A stretch of DNA of 64,000 bases from Trichuris trichiura (Eukaryota; Nematoda; Enoplea; Trichinellida; Trichuridae). The stretch is from NCBI GenBank assembly GCA_037903355.1, contig JBAJFE010000011.1:691001-755000 (forward strand). The letters run 5' to 3'. The translations under genes and the position numbers were made by a program. Below are positions 45,976-57,600 of the stretch, one piece after another. The notes beneath the pieces are model-generated. The model saw nothing but the letters and a program-made list of their open reading frames with translations, did not search any database and was not told where the DNA came from. Within the stretch, counting starts at the first letter, position 1. Each line of letters begins with the position of its first letter.

Positions 45976-48535
45976 TACACAGAATAAATTTCCTTAGCCG
46001 CTGAAGAGAGGAAAACGTTCCCTATGCGGCATTTACAACGCATAACAACAATGCACCATAAAAAACAAAACAAAGTAGTACAATAAATACAGTAAAACCA
46101 CCGTAAGTTGGCTACCCAACAGACTGGGGTAAACTGGTCAATCTAGGGAGGTGGCCAACGTATGGGAACTGTGGGTATAAGTGGCTCGGCTGAATAGATT
46201 GCAGTTGAACCACCATAAGTTGTCCATTCAACAGACTGGTCAACTTACAGTGAACAAACTAGCATTGCGTCCATATACCACGTCAGGCTAAAGCGGTCAA
46301 CTTCCAACTTACGGAGATTGTCCTTGCGCTTATTAACGTGCGGACAAACCAACTGGTCAAAATTCGGTCAACTTAGGGAGATGGTCGCCATATAGGAGTG
46401 GTCAACTTTGAGGGTTTTACTGTATTAAATATTTTATAAAGCAAACGGAAGTTTTAATGCTATTCAAGCCAAACGTGGTGGTTCAAGGGAATGAACTTCT
46501 CGTCATTGCTTCCTCTTGCCTTCAGCAGGCACATAAAATAAATTTCCCTTAGCCACTGAAGAGAGGATACCTTTCCCTAGCAATTACAACGCAGAACAAC
46601 AAACAAAACGGTACAGAAATATTTAAGATTTCCTAAATTATACGCAAGTTTTAATGCTATTTAAATCTATCGAGCGCGTTTTAAGCTTTGAATTTCTTGT
46701 CATTGCATTCTGCTGCTTACAAAGATTACATAAAGTCAATTTCGTTTACCTACTGTACAGAGGAAATCGTTCTCAAGCAGTTACAACCCGTAACAATAAA
46801 CGTGCCATGAAAAGAAACCAAATGAAGTAGTAAAGTATCTAGAATTTTTTAAGGTACACGCAAATTTTAATGCTATATAAACAAACCGTGCACGACTTAG
46901 ACTTCGGGCTTGTTGCCGGTGCTCCCTCCTACCTTTAGGAGCTAAATAAAATAAATTTGGCTAAGCCACTGAAAAGAGGAGACCTTTCCCTAACAATTAC
47001 AATGTATAACATTAAACGTGCAATTAAAAAGACCAAACGAAGTAGCGCAGTCAATATTTAAGATTTCATAAAAGAAACGCAAGTTGTAATGCTACTTAAA
47101 TCAACCGTACCGGTGCTAGACTTTGAACTTCTTGCCATTGTTTTCTCCTGTTTTCACCACCCACACAAAATTAATTTTACGCAGTCACCGAAAAGCAAAA
47201 ACCATTCCCTAACAATTACAATGCATAACAATAAACGTGCCACAAACGAAAACCAAACGGAGTTGTACAGTAAACATTTAAGATTGCCTAAAGTGTGAGC
47301 AGGTTTTCCTGCAACATAAACGGAACTTAAATTTTGAACTTCTTGTCATTCCTTCTTCCTTCTTTCAGCCGCAACATAAAACTAATTTTCTTCAGCTATT
47401 GGAGAGGGAAATCTTTCCCTAGCAATTGCAACATATAACAACAGGCTTGCCACAAAAAAGCCTAACGAAGTATTACACTAAACATTTAAGATTTCATAAG
47501 ATATGCGCAAGTTTAAATCCTATTTAGACCAACTATGCTGGCTTACGACAGAGAAAATTCCGTTCGTTGCTTCAAACTGTTTTCAGCAGCTATATAAAAT
47601 AAATTTTCCTTAGCCACTGAAGAGAGAAAACTTTCTCCTAACGATTACAAGGCATAACAACAAACGCGTGATAAAAATTAACCAGACGAAGTAGTACAGT
47701 AAATAATTCAGATTTTATAAAGTAAACGCAGGTTTTCTTGCTACTTTAACAAACCGTGCGGGACTTAGACCTTGAGCTTACTGCCAGTGCTTCCTGCAGC
47801 TTTTAGCAGCTACGCAACATGAATTCCGCAGTCACTGAAAACAGGAAAACGTTCCCTAGCAGTTAAAACACATAAACATAAACGTGCCATAAAAGGAAAC
47901 CAAATGAAATAGTACAGTAAATATTTAAGGTTTCAAGAGGTTTATGCAAGTTTTTATGCCACTTAAATCAACTCCGCCGGCATCAGACTTTGAACTTCTT
48001 GTCGTCGTTGCTTCCTCCTGCTTTCATCAGCCCCACAAAATATTACTAAGCCACTGAAAAAAGGGAATTTCTCCCTAGCAGCTACACCCCATAACAACAA
48101 GCGTGCAATAAAAGGAAGCCAAACCAAGTGGTACAGTAAATATTTAAGATTTATAAAGTATACTCAGCTTTACTTGCTGCTTTAACTAATCATGCACGAA
48201 TTAGACGTTGAGCTTATCGCCGTTGCCTCTGCCCGCGATCACGAGTTACATAAAATAAATTTTTCTTAGCTGCTGAAGAAAGAAACTCTTCCCAAATCAG
48301 TTACAACGCATAACGCTAAACGTAAGATAAAAAGAGACCAGATTAAGTAGTACAGTGAACATTTAAGGTTTTGTAAAGTATGCGCACGTTTTAACGCTTA
48401 TTGGACCAACCCCGCGGTTAATGAACTTTCAGCTACTTATCGTTGCTTCTCCTGCACTCAACAGCTGCATAAAACAAAATTTTGCTGAGCTACTGAAGAA
48501 AAGAAATCCTGCGCTAGCAATACGAAAGCATAAAA
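45975..48535 (+). repeat. ~217-bp tandem array 2 (about 11 units)
   Basis: Landmarks equal to array 1 recur near 46072, 46606, 46824, 47039, 47260, 47467, 47687, 47908, 48124 and 48344. Unit variants come in the same order as in array 1. For example, the unit with ATCTATCGAGCGCGTTTTAA (46663) is the counterpart of ATCCATCCAGCGCGTTTTAA (11036), and the next in each array has AAGCAGTTACAAC. The arrays were copied as a block, not amplified separately. Interrupted by a MITE at 46090-46422. Confidence 0.9.
46090..46422. mobile_element. 333-bp MITE with TA target duplication
   Basis: Left end CAGTAAAACC, right end GGTTTTACTG, a perfect 10-bp inverted repeat, flanked on each side by TA (46088-46089 and 46423-46424). 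The insert splits a 217-bp unit whose two halves are otherwise continuous. CAGTAAAACC ends with TA duplication are typical of pogo/Tigger-like members of Tc1-mariner. The interior has no coding frame. It repeats its own subterminal text: CCACCGTAAGTTGG near 46098 and CCACCATAAGTTGT near 46209. Confidence 0.88.
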
Positions 48536-48794
48536 ATGCTTGAGAATATCGAAATTAGAGCTTGAAAATACTTTATTAACCCAGTTGCCATATTAAACAC
48601 TTAACTCTTTCTAAGGAATGCATAAATGTTCGTGCAAAATTTGGTTTCTAATAACAACACGTTCGTTCCGTAAACGAAACTTTCGAACCTTTCCGACAAG
48701 TGCGGTTATTGATGTTATCTAGTTTTACTTTCATATTCTTTTTATTTCCTTGTGAGTGAATGGGTACTGTCTCTACGCAGTCGTCAACTTATCA
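48536..48794. other. Spacer
   Basis: No gene recognised. Confidence 0.4.
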
Positions 48795-49640
48795 CTGCAC
48801 CACAGGGACATCACACCACACCGGACCACACCGCACCCCACCACGAACCGCACACCACACTGCCCCACACCACACCATACTGCGCCACTCTGCTCCACAC
48901 CATACTGCGCCACTCCGCGCCATGCCACGCCACGCCACGCCACGCCACGCCACGTCGCGCCACGCCACGCCACGCCACACAGTGCCATGCCTTTCCGCGC
49001 CACCACACCGCACCGCACCACCCTACATCACACCACGCAAACAACGCATCCCACCACGTATCCCACACCATAGCATACCGCGCACTCCACCAGGCACCCC
49101 ACACCACAGAACACCGCGCCATGTCACTCTGCGCCACTAAACCGCGCCACGCCACGCCACGCCCCGCCCCGCCACTCCCCGCCACGCCACTCCCTGCCAC
49201 GCCACTCCCTGCCACGCCACTCCCTGCCACGCCACGCTCCGCCCTGCCACTCCCTGCCACGCCACGCCACGCCACGCTCCGCCCCGCCACTCCCTGCCAC
49301 GCCACGCCACGCCACGCTCCGCCCCGCCACTCCCTGCCACGCCACGCCACGCCACGCTCCGCCCCGCCACTCCCTGCCACGCCACGCCACGCCACGCTCC
49401 GCCCTGCCCCGCCCCGCCACTCCCCGCCACGCCACGCCACTCCGCCACGCCACGCCACGTTCCGCCCCGCCCCGCCACTCCCCGCCACGCCACGCCGCGC
49501 CACTACACGGCACCGCACCACCTCACGTCACACCACTCAAACCGTGCATCCCACCACGCACCCCACACCACACTGCCCTAAACCGCGCCACTGCATACCG
49601 CGGCACACCACCCCACATCACGACACGCCGCACCACACAT
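48795..49640. repeat. CCACG-type pentamer satellite with 40-bp higher order
   Basis: Mostly the pentamer GCCAC with variants (GCTCC, GCCCC, TCCCT). At 49276, 49316, 49356 and 49396 the variant GCTCC recurs exactly every 40 bp, so eight pentamers form a higher-order unit. The edges are looser ACACCACACC/CACCGCACC text. The strand bias is extreme (plus C-rich, minus G-rich). The 304-codon frame 48752-49666 and the 236-codon frame opposite arise because a 5-bp repeat with few T bases leaves all frames open. Confidence 0.95.
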
Positions 49641-51499
49641 GGTCTGCAGCACGTTACACCACCTAGTCCACACGCACACAGAACATACACCAGAAACGAG
49701 CAAAGGCGACTGCTGAGCAGTCTGTCCATGTTATATACGGTAAAAATCAGTCTTACGCAAATTAATGACTGACCTTTTGTACTTTGCTCCAAGTGGCTTA
49801 GAAACAAAAATTGACGTTGAATCTTCAATTAGCTGCATCATTTTGCGAAATGAATCGACAGACTTCCTGCTGCAGTTCGTTTTTTTTGGGTAAGTACAAT
49901 TGCTATTATGTTTACGATGAGGAAAGCTGTGCAAATTAGCTGGCCCTGTTAAATGCTGTTTATATTAGAATTTATGTAAGCATTTAGAACATACCGTAGT
50001 GAGATTTGTGAAATAGTGAAATAGAATCAATATTTGTATCATTTATCCGTTGACCATAATAAAAATAATTTAAGTTCCATCATTGCCGAAAGTACCTTTC
50101 CTTGTATTTTTAGCCAAAAGTTCCTCAACACTTCAATATCGCCTGATAAAAAATTTACAATTAATTGATAATGTATTTGCTATATATGCACAGTTAAATT
50201 TTACAGAAGTTACCAATCCAGGCTGTTTAAGATGGTACTGAACTGATCAGTGTTGCATCCTTTTTTCGTGTAAACATTAACGGGTTGTTCGTCTTTCTGA
50301 TTATTCATATAATCTCTTTATTACGTTGTCTGTAAAGTGTATTTTTGCTTCCTTACAATAAGAAATAGTAATTGAATCAGTACTGACCAGTTAGCGCATC
50401 ATTGTCAGCTGTTCTCTTCTTTCTGTCCTTTTCCATCAAGCGTTCTGTTCACTCTGAAACGTTTTAAAGACTTCAGTTTTCTATGATCAGTTTGAAAGTT
50501 TTAAAACGATAGCCGTTCAGCACATGTTTCAATTAGTGTTAAATAAAAGAATGCTTCACTTTAATCTGAAGCTTCAATCTCACAAGAGCAGTTACCTTTG
50601 TTGCAACTGAAAAGATACGTGGACGCGAATTCCAATGAAACCTATTGAAATGTTGGAAAAATAATTTGCTTGCACCTTTTAGACTTTTCTTAAAATAGCG
50701 TTAACTGATGTGCAGTTCGTATCAGTTGTTCAATTTCATTACGAATGCAGAAATATGAACTTAAGAATGGTGGTAAAAATTAAGGAAGGTTAAGCCAGAT
50801 GTATACTCTTCGTAGCAAATAAAATTAGTGGGACAAGTATCTCTTGTTAAGAAAAATGGGACAAAACAGCAGTTGGCGGTGAGAAAAAAGAATTGGCAAA
50901 CATATTCCTCTTTTGGTACATCTCATCAAAAAAACCATTAGCGATAGTCTTCTCATTTCAGTGTGCGGTCATGCAGATTAGGCGCCGTTATGCACTTTTA
51001 CTGATAAGGTAATCACGTTTTAGCAAGTCGAATATGCATGATTAGCATTTTGTATTTAGATCTGTAGAATCGCTAAATGGTTGTGTGGAAGAATTTAAAA
51101 TGAGACAAAGAGAGCAGCTCGACTTTGACGCATCACTTGTGCATGTGTGCATGTCACGGCAAGAGGAGAAAATGGTATTACATTTGTATGTTGCCCAAAT
51201 CCAATAGGGAAATTTGCTAGTTTCAGATTTATCGTTCCAGCTTCATATCTTCATCAACCATTGTTCTACGAAAGATAAGTACATTCAATGAATTGAATTA
51301 ATGCAAGAAAAGTTATATTTTTTTAAAAAACTGTACAATTCCTTAGTGAGAGACTGCTCATTTGCTGACGACAGGACCTGGCAAGTCGTGAAAGCTTTAA
51401 AAAATATTCACGATTCACATTCTAAACAACACCATCTCAAGGAACGGTTCAGAAAAGGTAAACGCCTTCTAAAAAGAGGAGCTTCTATGTATCGTTCAT
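49641..51499. other. No gene recognised
   Basis: AT-rich. The frame 49731-49934 (minus, 67 codons) and the frame 51301-51516 (plus, 71 codons, Lys-rich) have no known motif. Confidence 0.45.
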
Positions 51500-52630
51500 T
51501 GGCCAGGATAACGTAAGCGCTTCGTGTTATCTTTGTTACATCAGATAACAACTGGTGATAGCCGCTGTCTCAGTTGCAAACTGTTAGTAGATCATCATTA
51601 ATCTTTGTTCACTGATATGATGTGTGGTCAACTACAGCGTTAGTCTGAGACGCAGAAACAAAATAATATTATATTCGTCAACTGGTAAGTTGAACAGTTC
51701 TATGCTTCAGATTTATTGTAGATTACCTACTGAGCAACCGCATCCAGCGATCAAAGAAGCATAATTGAAAAGGTTGATGACCACGGAAATGTCATGAAGA
51801 CGTTGATGAGACAAAGTGAATCCAAACTGTTAGAATGAAACACAAGCGACACGAACAATGGATGAGGTGGCTAACATTTGGTAAGTACAAATTAGAAATG
51901 TGCAATTTCAGCACATACGCAGTGCGCATCGTTTTTCACCATAGAAAAAGGTCTTCATTCGCACAAGAATACCATTTTGGCAAATTCTACATTAAGATCT
52001 TTTGCATTATGCTAAAACAAAAGCGTTTTCGGCAGTGTGAAAAATTATGAATTATTTTCTCGGCGAAGAACATTGTTTAATCTAGCAGAACATTTGATTT
52101 AGATTGCTACCGTGCGTATTTTGCATTAGCACTGAAAATTCTTATCAGTTCGCTTGAGGGAGACTGTTTTGAAAAAATGTGAGCAAGAAAATTAGGTTAA
52201 ATCACTCTTCAGTCACGTCAAAGTAAGCGTTTCATGTTTATCTCGTTACACTGCAAATCAGATATCGGCCGCCGATAGCTGTTGTCTGATTTGCATACTG
52301 TTATTTCGTTATCACTGCGCCCACTAATATCACGAGCACTATACTATAGGATTGGCATGAGCACTAACCGCAAAATTCTACAATTCATCGATTCGTAAGC
52401 TGGACAGTTCTATGCCTGACATGTACGTATGGACAACGCAAAATGAATTCAATTGGTCCTTGCACTCTGCAAGTTGGACGACGTTCTATCACAACCAATG
52501 AGCCAAAAAATTTCTTTGTCTTTGGTGACTTTCTAAAGAAAAACAACAGAGAAGGCTGATGACACTGGAAGCGTTGAAGAAATGTTGGGGAAACCGAAAG
52601 CAGATCCGATCTGTTGGAATAGAATACAAA
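51500..52630 (+). repeat. Diverged tandem duplication (~0.75 kb period)
   Basis: Landmarks at 51510-51580 (CGCTTCGTGTTATCTTTGTT, then GATAGCCGCTGTCTCAGTTG) return at 52230-52295 (GCGTTTCATGTTTATCTCGT, then GATAGCTGTTGTCTGATTTG). ACAGTTCTATGCTTCAG near 51694 returns as ACAGTTCTATGCCTGAC near 52406. TTGATGACCACGG near 51773 returns as CTGATGACACTGG near 52556. Old and non-coding as far as I can see. Confidence 0.6.
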
Positions 52631-53673
52631 CTACACAAAGAATTAACAAACTGGCAATGAATGTTCGAAAATGAACCGAAGAATGTTTGGTATTATGCGT
52701 TGTAATTGATGGGGGAAGAGTTTCTTTCTTCAGTAGATGTATGAACCGTTCAATTGAATATTCTAAAACCTGAGTATATGTTTTAGTTTTTTAAATCTTT
52801 TTTTTCACAAAATGACCGCTTAGCTAAGACATTTTGTCTTGGAGTCTTAATTGGCATTGGCGTCACATACTGCGATTATTGTACGCATGTGTTATCTTAT
52901 TTGAAGTACGAAGTTGGTCAGAAAGGATAAACTAGACGCATAATAACCTTTTTGAAATGATGTTCAGTTTCATATTTTCTCTGGCTGACAAAATGGAGGA
53001 AAAAAATTTTAATGTCACTTATAAAGGAAGCGCATTAATTGCAAAGCAATGCGCAAAAGTCTTCTTTCCTACATGAAAAGACAGTGGTCTCTTGCGGCCA
53101 AGTGTGCGAGGAAGCTTCAACAGTCGATTGCTTTTGTAATTAACTGATGGACGGACGAACAAAAAATGGCCGCACTGTTCGATCAGTTTTTTTTAGTCTG
53201 CAAGTTTGCGTATGGACGATAATTGGCTAAATTGCTCACCTGTGCTTTTAAACGGTATTCAGACGACTCATCGTAAAGAAATTAAATGAAGCTGACAGTT
53301 TTGTTGTGCCAACCGCCTCTTCATTTGAGTTGCGTTTACAAAGCTACATATGCAGTAGGGTATGGACGCTGGTACGCACTTCTGTTAAAAACTGGTTTGA
53401 CAAACTTGAAAGTCATTTGCTGACCGTAAACTGCAAGTTTTAAATATTGCAAGAGTCTGGTAAGTGTACGGTCAAAGGCGGTATGTCGGAAAACTCAATC
53501 TCGTTTCTTACGCCGTAAAAAGCTATGTACAAACTTTGAAGTCTGCAATTTATTTCCTTTAGCGCTTTCCAACTGTTTGAAAATTACCGTTAACTGATGA
53601 GATCTTAATGATGTGCAAGTTATCAGTTCTTTTTGCTTACGTAAGAACTGCTATGACCAAGCGACGGATACAA
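52631..53673. other. No gene recognised
   Basis: Downstream of the pseudouridine synthase gene. AT-rich, no credible frame. A phrase near 53588 (GTTAACTGATG) echoes 50699. Confidence 0.4.
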
Positions 53674-55068
53674 TTAATAGTCTATTTTATTGTCTTTCAA
53701 AACCGATGCCCAAGAAGGCAGAGGACACTCGTAAGACCAATCCGGACCGCTATAACGCAAGCAATGAAGGCTCATCTCCAATTCCGACACCGACGGATCT
53801 CGAAATTTTAATCGGCATAGCTCGCAGCAGCCTTCTTCAGTTTTCTGCACTTGTACGACTTCTGATTTGGTGTCGTCTAGCCAAGTATCCGCAGTGAAAT
53901 GAAGGCGCACGTCTTGTTCCAGTTGTTCGACTGGTTTACCGTAATCGCCATTTTTCCCCTTATTTGGGCCAAATACATCGCAGTTGTATATAGCATCATC
54001 AATGATAGGATAGCCTAAAAATTGCAGGTGCACTCGAATCTGATGTGTTCTGCCCGTTTGAGGTAGACATTTCACTATGGACAATTTGCCATCAGTATGG
54101 AGCTTTCGAAACCTTGTAAAGCACGGCTTCCCTTCTCTTGATACGCGCATTAAACCCATCGATCTAAACAGGTAGTCGAGAGGTTGGTCGCATGTCAATT
54201 CGTTGTCAGGAAATTGCCCTTCCACAAGGCAAATGTACTCCTTCTTAATGTTGCTGTTCAAGAGATGTTGTCTGAAACGTTTCTCCATCTGGGCGTTCTT
54301 CAAAAAAACAACGACGCCCGAAGTGAGACGATCTAACCGGTACAAGGTTTTCAAATTGTCAAAACCAAATGAATATTTTAAAATTTGAGTTAAAGAATTG
54401 AAGTAGTAGCGCCCGCAAGGATGAATGGGCAGCGAACATGGTTTATCCACCACCAACAGGTCATTCGTATTTTCTATAATTGTCACTTGTCGATCGAGAA
54501 CGGGTAACTCATGCCTGTGGCACATATGGCGAATCAGATCACCATTTTTTATTTCGTATTCCGGGCAGACAGTTTGGTCGTTTACCGTAACTCTTCCTGC
54601 CCGTATGGCGGAGACGAAGAACCCTGGAAGAGAAGAGTACATTTCTTTCTCAAATACTTCGCCAAGTGCTTTCCCGAACCAACGTTCTTTGGCAAAAACG
54701 CAAAAATGAAACCAGTACGGACGCACCTTACGCAGTCCGTTTTCAATATAATACGATGGTCCGTCAACGACAGCTTCGGATCGAATTCTTTCTCTTATAG
54801 CGCATCGTTTTGTCGCCTTCGCCTTTTTTGGTAACGGTGGATCGCACTCTACTGACGCTTCTTTAACATCACTCAATTTTTCGGACATACTTAAGCAACC
54901 AAGCCGACTAGCGGCATTATACCGACGAATTAATAACGCTGTAGTTGGAATCGAATGGGGGGACAGCTTACTCGCGCGAACGCTTCCGTAAAAAGCCGTC
55001 TTCAAAGAACAAAGAACCCTGCCAGCATTGAGAGCTCTGTTTTTAAAATAAAATGTACTTACTAGCAA
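53674..55068 (-). CDS. RPUSD2: RluA-family pseudouridine synthase, RPUSD2/Pus9 type
   Basis: 464 codons without an intron. The enzyme should convert uridine to pseudouridine in RNA; relatives act on tRNA position 32 (yeast Pus8/Pus9) and on mRNA (RPUSD2). The family lead GLRKVRPYWFHF...AKERWFGKALGEVF is at residues 111-139. An S4-like RNA-binding region is at about 147-182. The catalytic motif LYRLDRLTSG is at 242-251, with Asp246 as nucleophile. PQTGRTHQIRVHL is at 336-348. The C-terminal CxxC...LHxLRYxGPxW signature of this subfamily is at 415-444. Residues 1-60 have nine Lys/Arg and no Asp/Glu and look like a mitochondrial presequence. A second start at Met61 (54886-54888) would give a cytosolic or nuclear form. 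No stops or missing key residues; I judge it functional. The ortholog name is inferred from motifs, not from a search. Confidence 0.93.
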   Translation of the reverse strand: MLVSTFYFKNRALNAGRVLCSLKTAFYGSVRASKLSPHSIPTTALLIRRYNAASRLGCLSMSEKLSDVKEASVECDPPLPKKAKATKRCAIRERIRSEAVVDGPSYYIENGLRKVRPYWFHFCVFAKERWFGKALGEVFEKEMYSSLPGFFVSAIRAGRVTVNDQTVCPEYEIKNGDLIRHMCHRHELPVLDRQVTIIENTNDLLVVDKPCSLPIHPCGRYYFNSLTQILKYSFGFDNLKTLYRLDRLTSGVVVFLKNAQMEKRFRQHLLNSNIKKEYICLVEGQFPDNELTCDQPLDYLFRSMGLMRVSREGKPCFTRFRKLHTDGKLSIVKCLPQTGRTHQIRVHLQFLGYPIIDDAIYNCDVFGPNKGKNGDYGKPVEQLEQDVRLHFTADTWLDDTKSEVVQVQKTEEGCCELCRLKFRDPSVSELEMSLHCLRYSGPDWSYECPLPSWASVLKDNKIDY

Positions 55069-56368
55069 TAGGACTACTACTCAATAAAACAAGGCAACCT
55101 ACCACGAAAAGAAATGAGTTGAACCCTATATACAGTAAGCTTGAATAGACCATTCTCAGTTTTCCATTAGTACTTGAGCATCCGCAAGCCAACGTGGCGA
55201 TTTAGCGCTGATGACCCCAAAATGGTCGTCTGTTATCTTTTTTCATTGACTAAACAATTATTGCTTCTACGTAATCCAACTTTAAGCAGAAAGGAAGCGA
55301 AACATGCTGCTTGATCATCATTCTCAATTGCGGCTTTTACAAGTTTGAAGAAAGGGAAAAGTGATGCATGTCGTTTTATCATCTTTTATAACCGCGCCAG
55401 CTTGAGAGCAAGCCTGCAGATGGCTCATGTGCACAGTGAAAGGCCCAAGTAAGTTTTTTTTTACTTTTAAGTTTCGCAAAAGACTCAGTTATAAGCGTAC
55501 GCAGTTTTTGTCAAAATATGCTATCGAGCAAAATGTTCCGGCGTGGAACTTTTGAAGCGGCGCTTTCCTTTTCTTTCGTAATTAGCTATATGTGTAGTAT
55601 CAGTTACGGCAGATAATAGGCACTGCTCCGTAACCGTTCTCGAGCAAAAATTGTACTGTAATTATGAATGTACAGCAGTGACTGTAGAGTAAAGGAGAAC
55701 TTGCGCGCGCATCGTCTCTTGTTATTACATATGCATAATGAGAACTTCCTGTTGCAATACCATGCCGCTTTCGCTGACTACTCGTGTTAAGTCCTGTTGC
55801 TTTTGCATTGTCGTTTGCAGTTTGTTAATCTGTTCGTAAGTTGAAAACGCGTAACCTTTTTTTCTAGAAATTATCGGCAGTATGACATTTGTCGGACACG
55901 TCATTTGCTATTGAAAGTTTTGCGTAACGTTACGTTATAGTATTCAGCAGCTTGTCCATTAGAAATTTAGACCAGAAAAAAGATACTGACTATATCTAGC
56001 CATTGTTTTATCGATATTTATGACTTTAATGCAAAAGATCGCCTAATAAATTAAATAGCTTTCAGAACTCTTGATAATGCTGATTAATCATTCTGAATTT
56101 TAAAAAGGACGGGACGGCTCCGCGTAATTTTTCGAAGGAAGTCAGATAAAATGCGAGGACGTGTCGTCCTATTTCACCCGAAGCTAAGTCGATTGCGTAC
56201 GGCTCAAATAAACATTTGTAAATTTATCTTTTAAAATTTTTTTGCCATAGAAAACATGCTGTCTGTTAATCAGCGAACACTGTTAATCTATTTGCAATGA
56301 CTTCAATCATAGTAACGGAAGCGTAAAGAAAAGATCGATAGCAAATATTACTTGATCTTCTTTTATTT
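55069..56368. other. No gene recognised; upstream of the pseudouridine synthase
   Basis: Should hold its promoter, but I see no motif I would defend. Confidence 0.4.
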
Positions 56369-56495
56369 TCATAGTAGATCTTCAGATTCACGGTTTGGGC
56401 TGTTGGGTGTATCTGTAAGTAAACTTCAAAATGCCCTACCAACGGATAGATGAGCAAATTGTTAGAAAAATTACAGAACAAATCGAATACCGCAC

Positions 56496-56528
56496 CTTTC
56501 GGAACTGCTCGTGTTCCGTCGTCAGCAG
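56496..56528 (-). ncRNA. Hammerhead ribozyme-like motif, left arm
   Basis: Minus strand: CTGCTGACGACGGAAC, loop ACGAGCA, GTTCCGAAAGG. CTGACGA, the hairpin and GAAA are all intact (box complement at 56519-56525). The short stem III region reads AGGTGCGGTA. Confidence 0.6.
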
Positions 56529-56593
56529 TGTTGTGGAGAATGTGTTTCTTCGGTAGTGGGTTTATACAGCGCATGGGTACTATGGGTGTTTGG

Positions 56594-57032
56594 TTAGTTG
56601 GGTAGGGCGCAGCATTGGAATTTATTAATCGGCGCAGCCCATACTTCACTAACCTCCATGCCATTGTCGCGATTAATAGTGGAGTTGCTCTGGATGTACA
56701 GAGCCTCCTTAATACACCTAAGATGTATTAAGTTTTCGTGGCATATGATCTTCGCGTGCGGGTCGAGTGTGCACCGAGATGCGTGCTCAACGATCACTGA
56801 GGCACTTATCGCGTTCTCCATGGCTTTTCGAGGGTCCGTTGTCAGTGGTCGCCCCGGGCCGGTGGCCTGTACCCCATTGAGTCTTCGTTCGGCGTTCTTC
56901 ACATTCTTCATGTGTTGGCCGAATCTCTTAAGCAAAGTGTTGCCTGTTTCTCCTATGTAGGAAGCGTTGCAACCACAGTTTATTTGATAAATGACACCGG
57001 GTCTGCTGCCAAAGGAACCTTGATCTTGTCAT
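56594..57032 (-). pseudogene. GIY-YIG endonuclease domain of a Penelope-like element
   Basis: The best-preserved endonuclease in the window, open for about 146 codons on the minus strand. GVIYQINCGCNASYIGETGN (57002-56943) holds the GIY and YIG elements and the paired Cys residues typical of Penelope endonucleases. Next come LLKRFGQHM, a linker ending in DPRKAMENA, then SVIVEHASRC with the conserved Glu-His, and KEALYIQSNSTINRDNGMEV near the end. In the family this domain nicks target DNA for priming. The reverse transcriptase part is absent; only non-homologous sequence follows upstream, so the copy is truncated. Confidence 0.85.
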
Positions 57033-57229
57033 TTCTCACGACCGAACGAAGATTACATGAACTTTTAAATCTCACGTTGAAATTTAAGGAGCGCCGCAGT
57101 CTCCTGATCCGTTCACTTAAACCACCGTAGTAGGGGAGGAGCAGCACCGGGCGTTGTTCGTTATCAGGCGGGGACAGTGATGAAGGTTTATTTTGTTAGC
57201 AGTGTTTAATAATCGGTTGACGTCCCAGG

Positions 57230-57501
57230 CCACCGGCCCGGAACGTCCACCGACAACGGACCCTCGAAAAGCCATCGAGAAAGCGGTAAATGCCTCAGTG
57301 ATCGTTGAGCACGCATCTCGGTGCACACTCGATCCGCACCCGAACATCATATGCCACGAAGACTTATTACATCTTAGGCGTATTAAGGAGGCTCTGTACA
57401 TTCAGAGCAACTCCACTATCAATCGCGACAATCGCGTGGAGGTTAGTGAAGTATGGGCTGCGCCGATTAATAAATTCCAATGCTGCGCCCTACCCAACTA
57501 A
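57230..57501 (+). pseudogene. GIY-YIG endonuclease C-terminal fragment, inverted copy
   Basis: Same text as the left copy: DPRKAIEKAVNASVIVEHAS, CTLDPHPNIICHEDLLHLRR and STINRDNRVEVSEVWAAPIN, ending at the stop codon at 57499-57501. It begins at the arm boundary and lacks the GIY and YIG motifs, so it cannot be active. Confidence 0.85.
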
Positions 57502-57565
57502 TCAAACACCCATTGTACCCATGCGCTATATAAACCCCTTACCGAAGATACACATTCTCCACAAC

Positions 57566-57600
57566 ACTGCTGACGACGGAACACGAGCAGTTCCGAAACG
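57566..57600 (+). ncRNA. Hammerhead ribozyme-like motif, right arm
   Basis: CACTGCTGACGACGGAAC, loop ACGAGCA, GTTCCGAAACG. The core boxes and the hairpin match the left arm exactly, then ACGTACGCTA follows where the left and 39.8-kb copies have a G before TA. Confidence 0.6.

Noticed and set aside
48752..49666. A 304-codon plus-strand frame rich in His, Pro, Thr and Ala, with 236-codon frames opposite
   Set aside because: It is produced by the CCACG pentamer satellite, which keeps every frame open. No start context, domain or frame preference.
53608..54834. Frames opposite the pseudouridine synthase gene (up to 107 codons)
   Set aside because: They are shadows of a well-conserved coding exon on the other strand.
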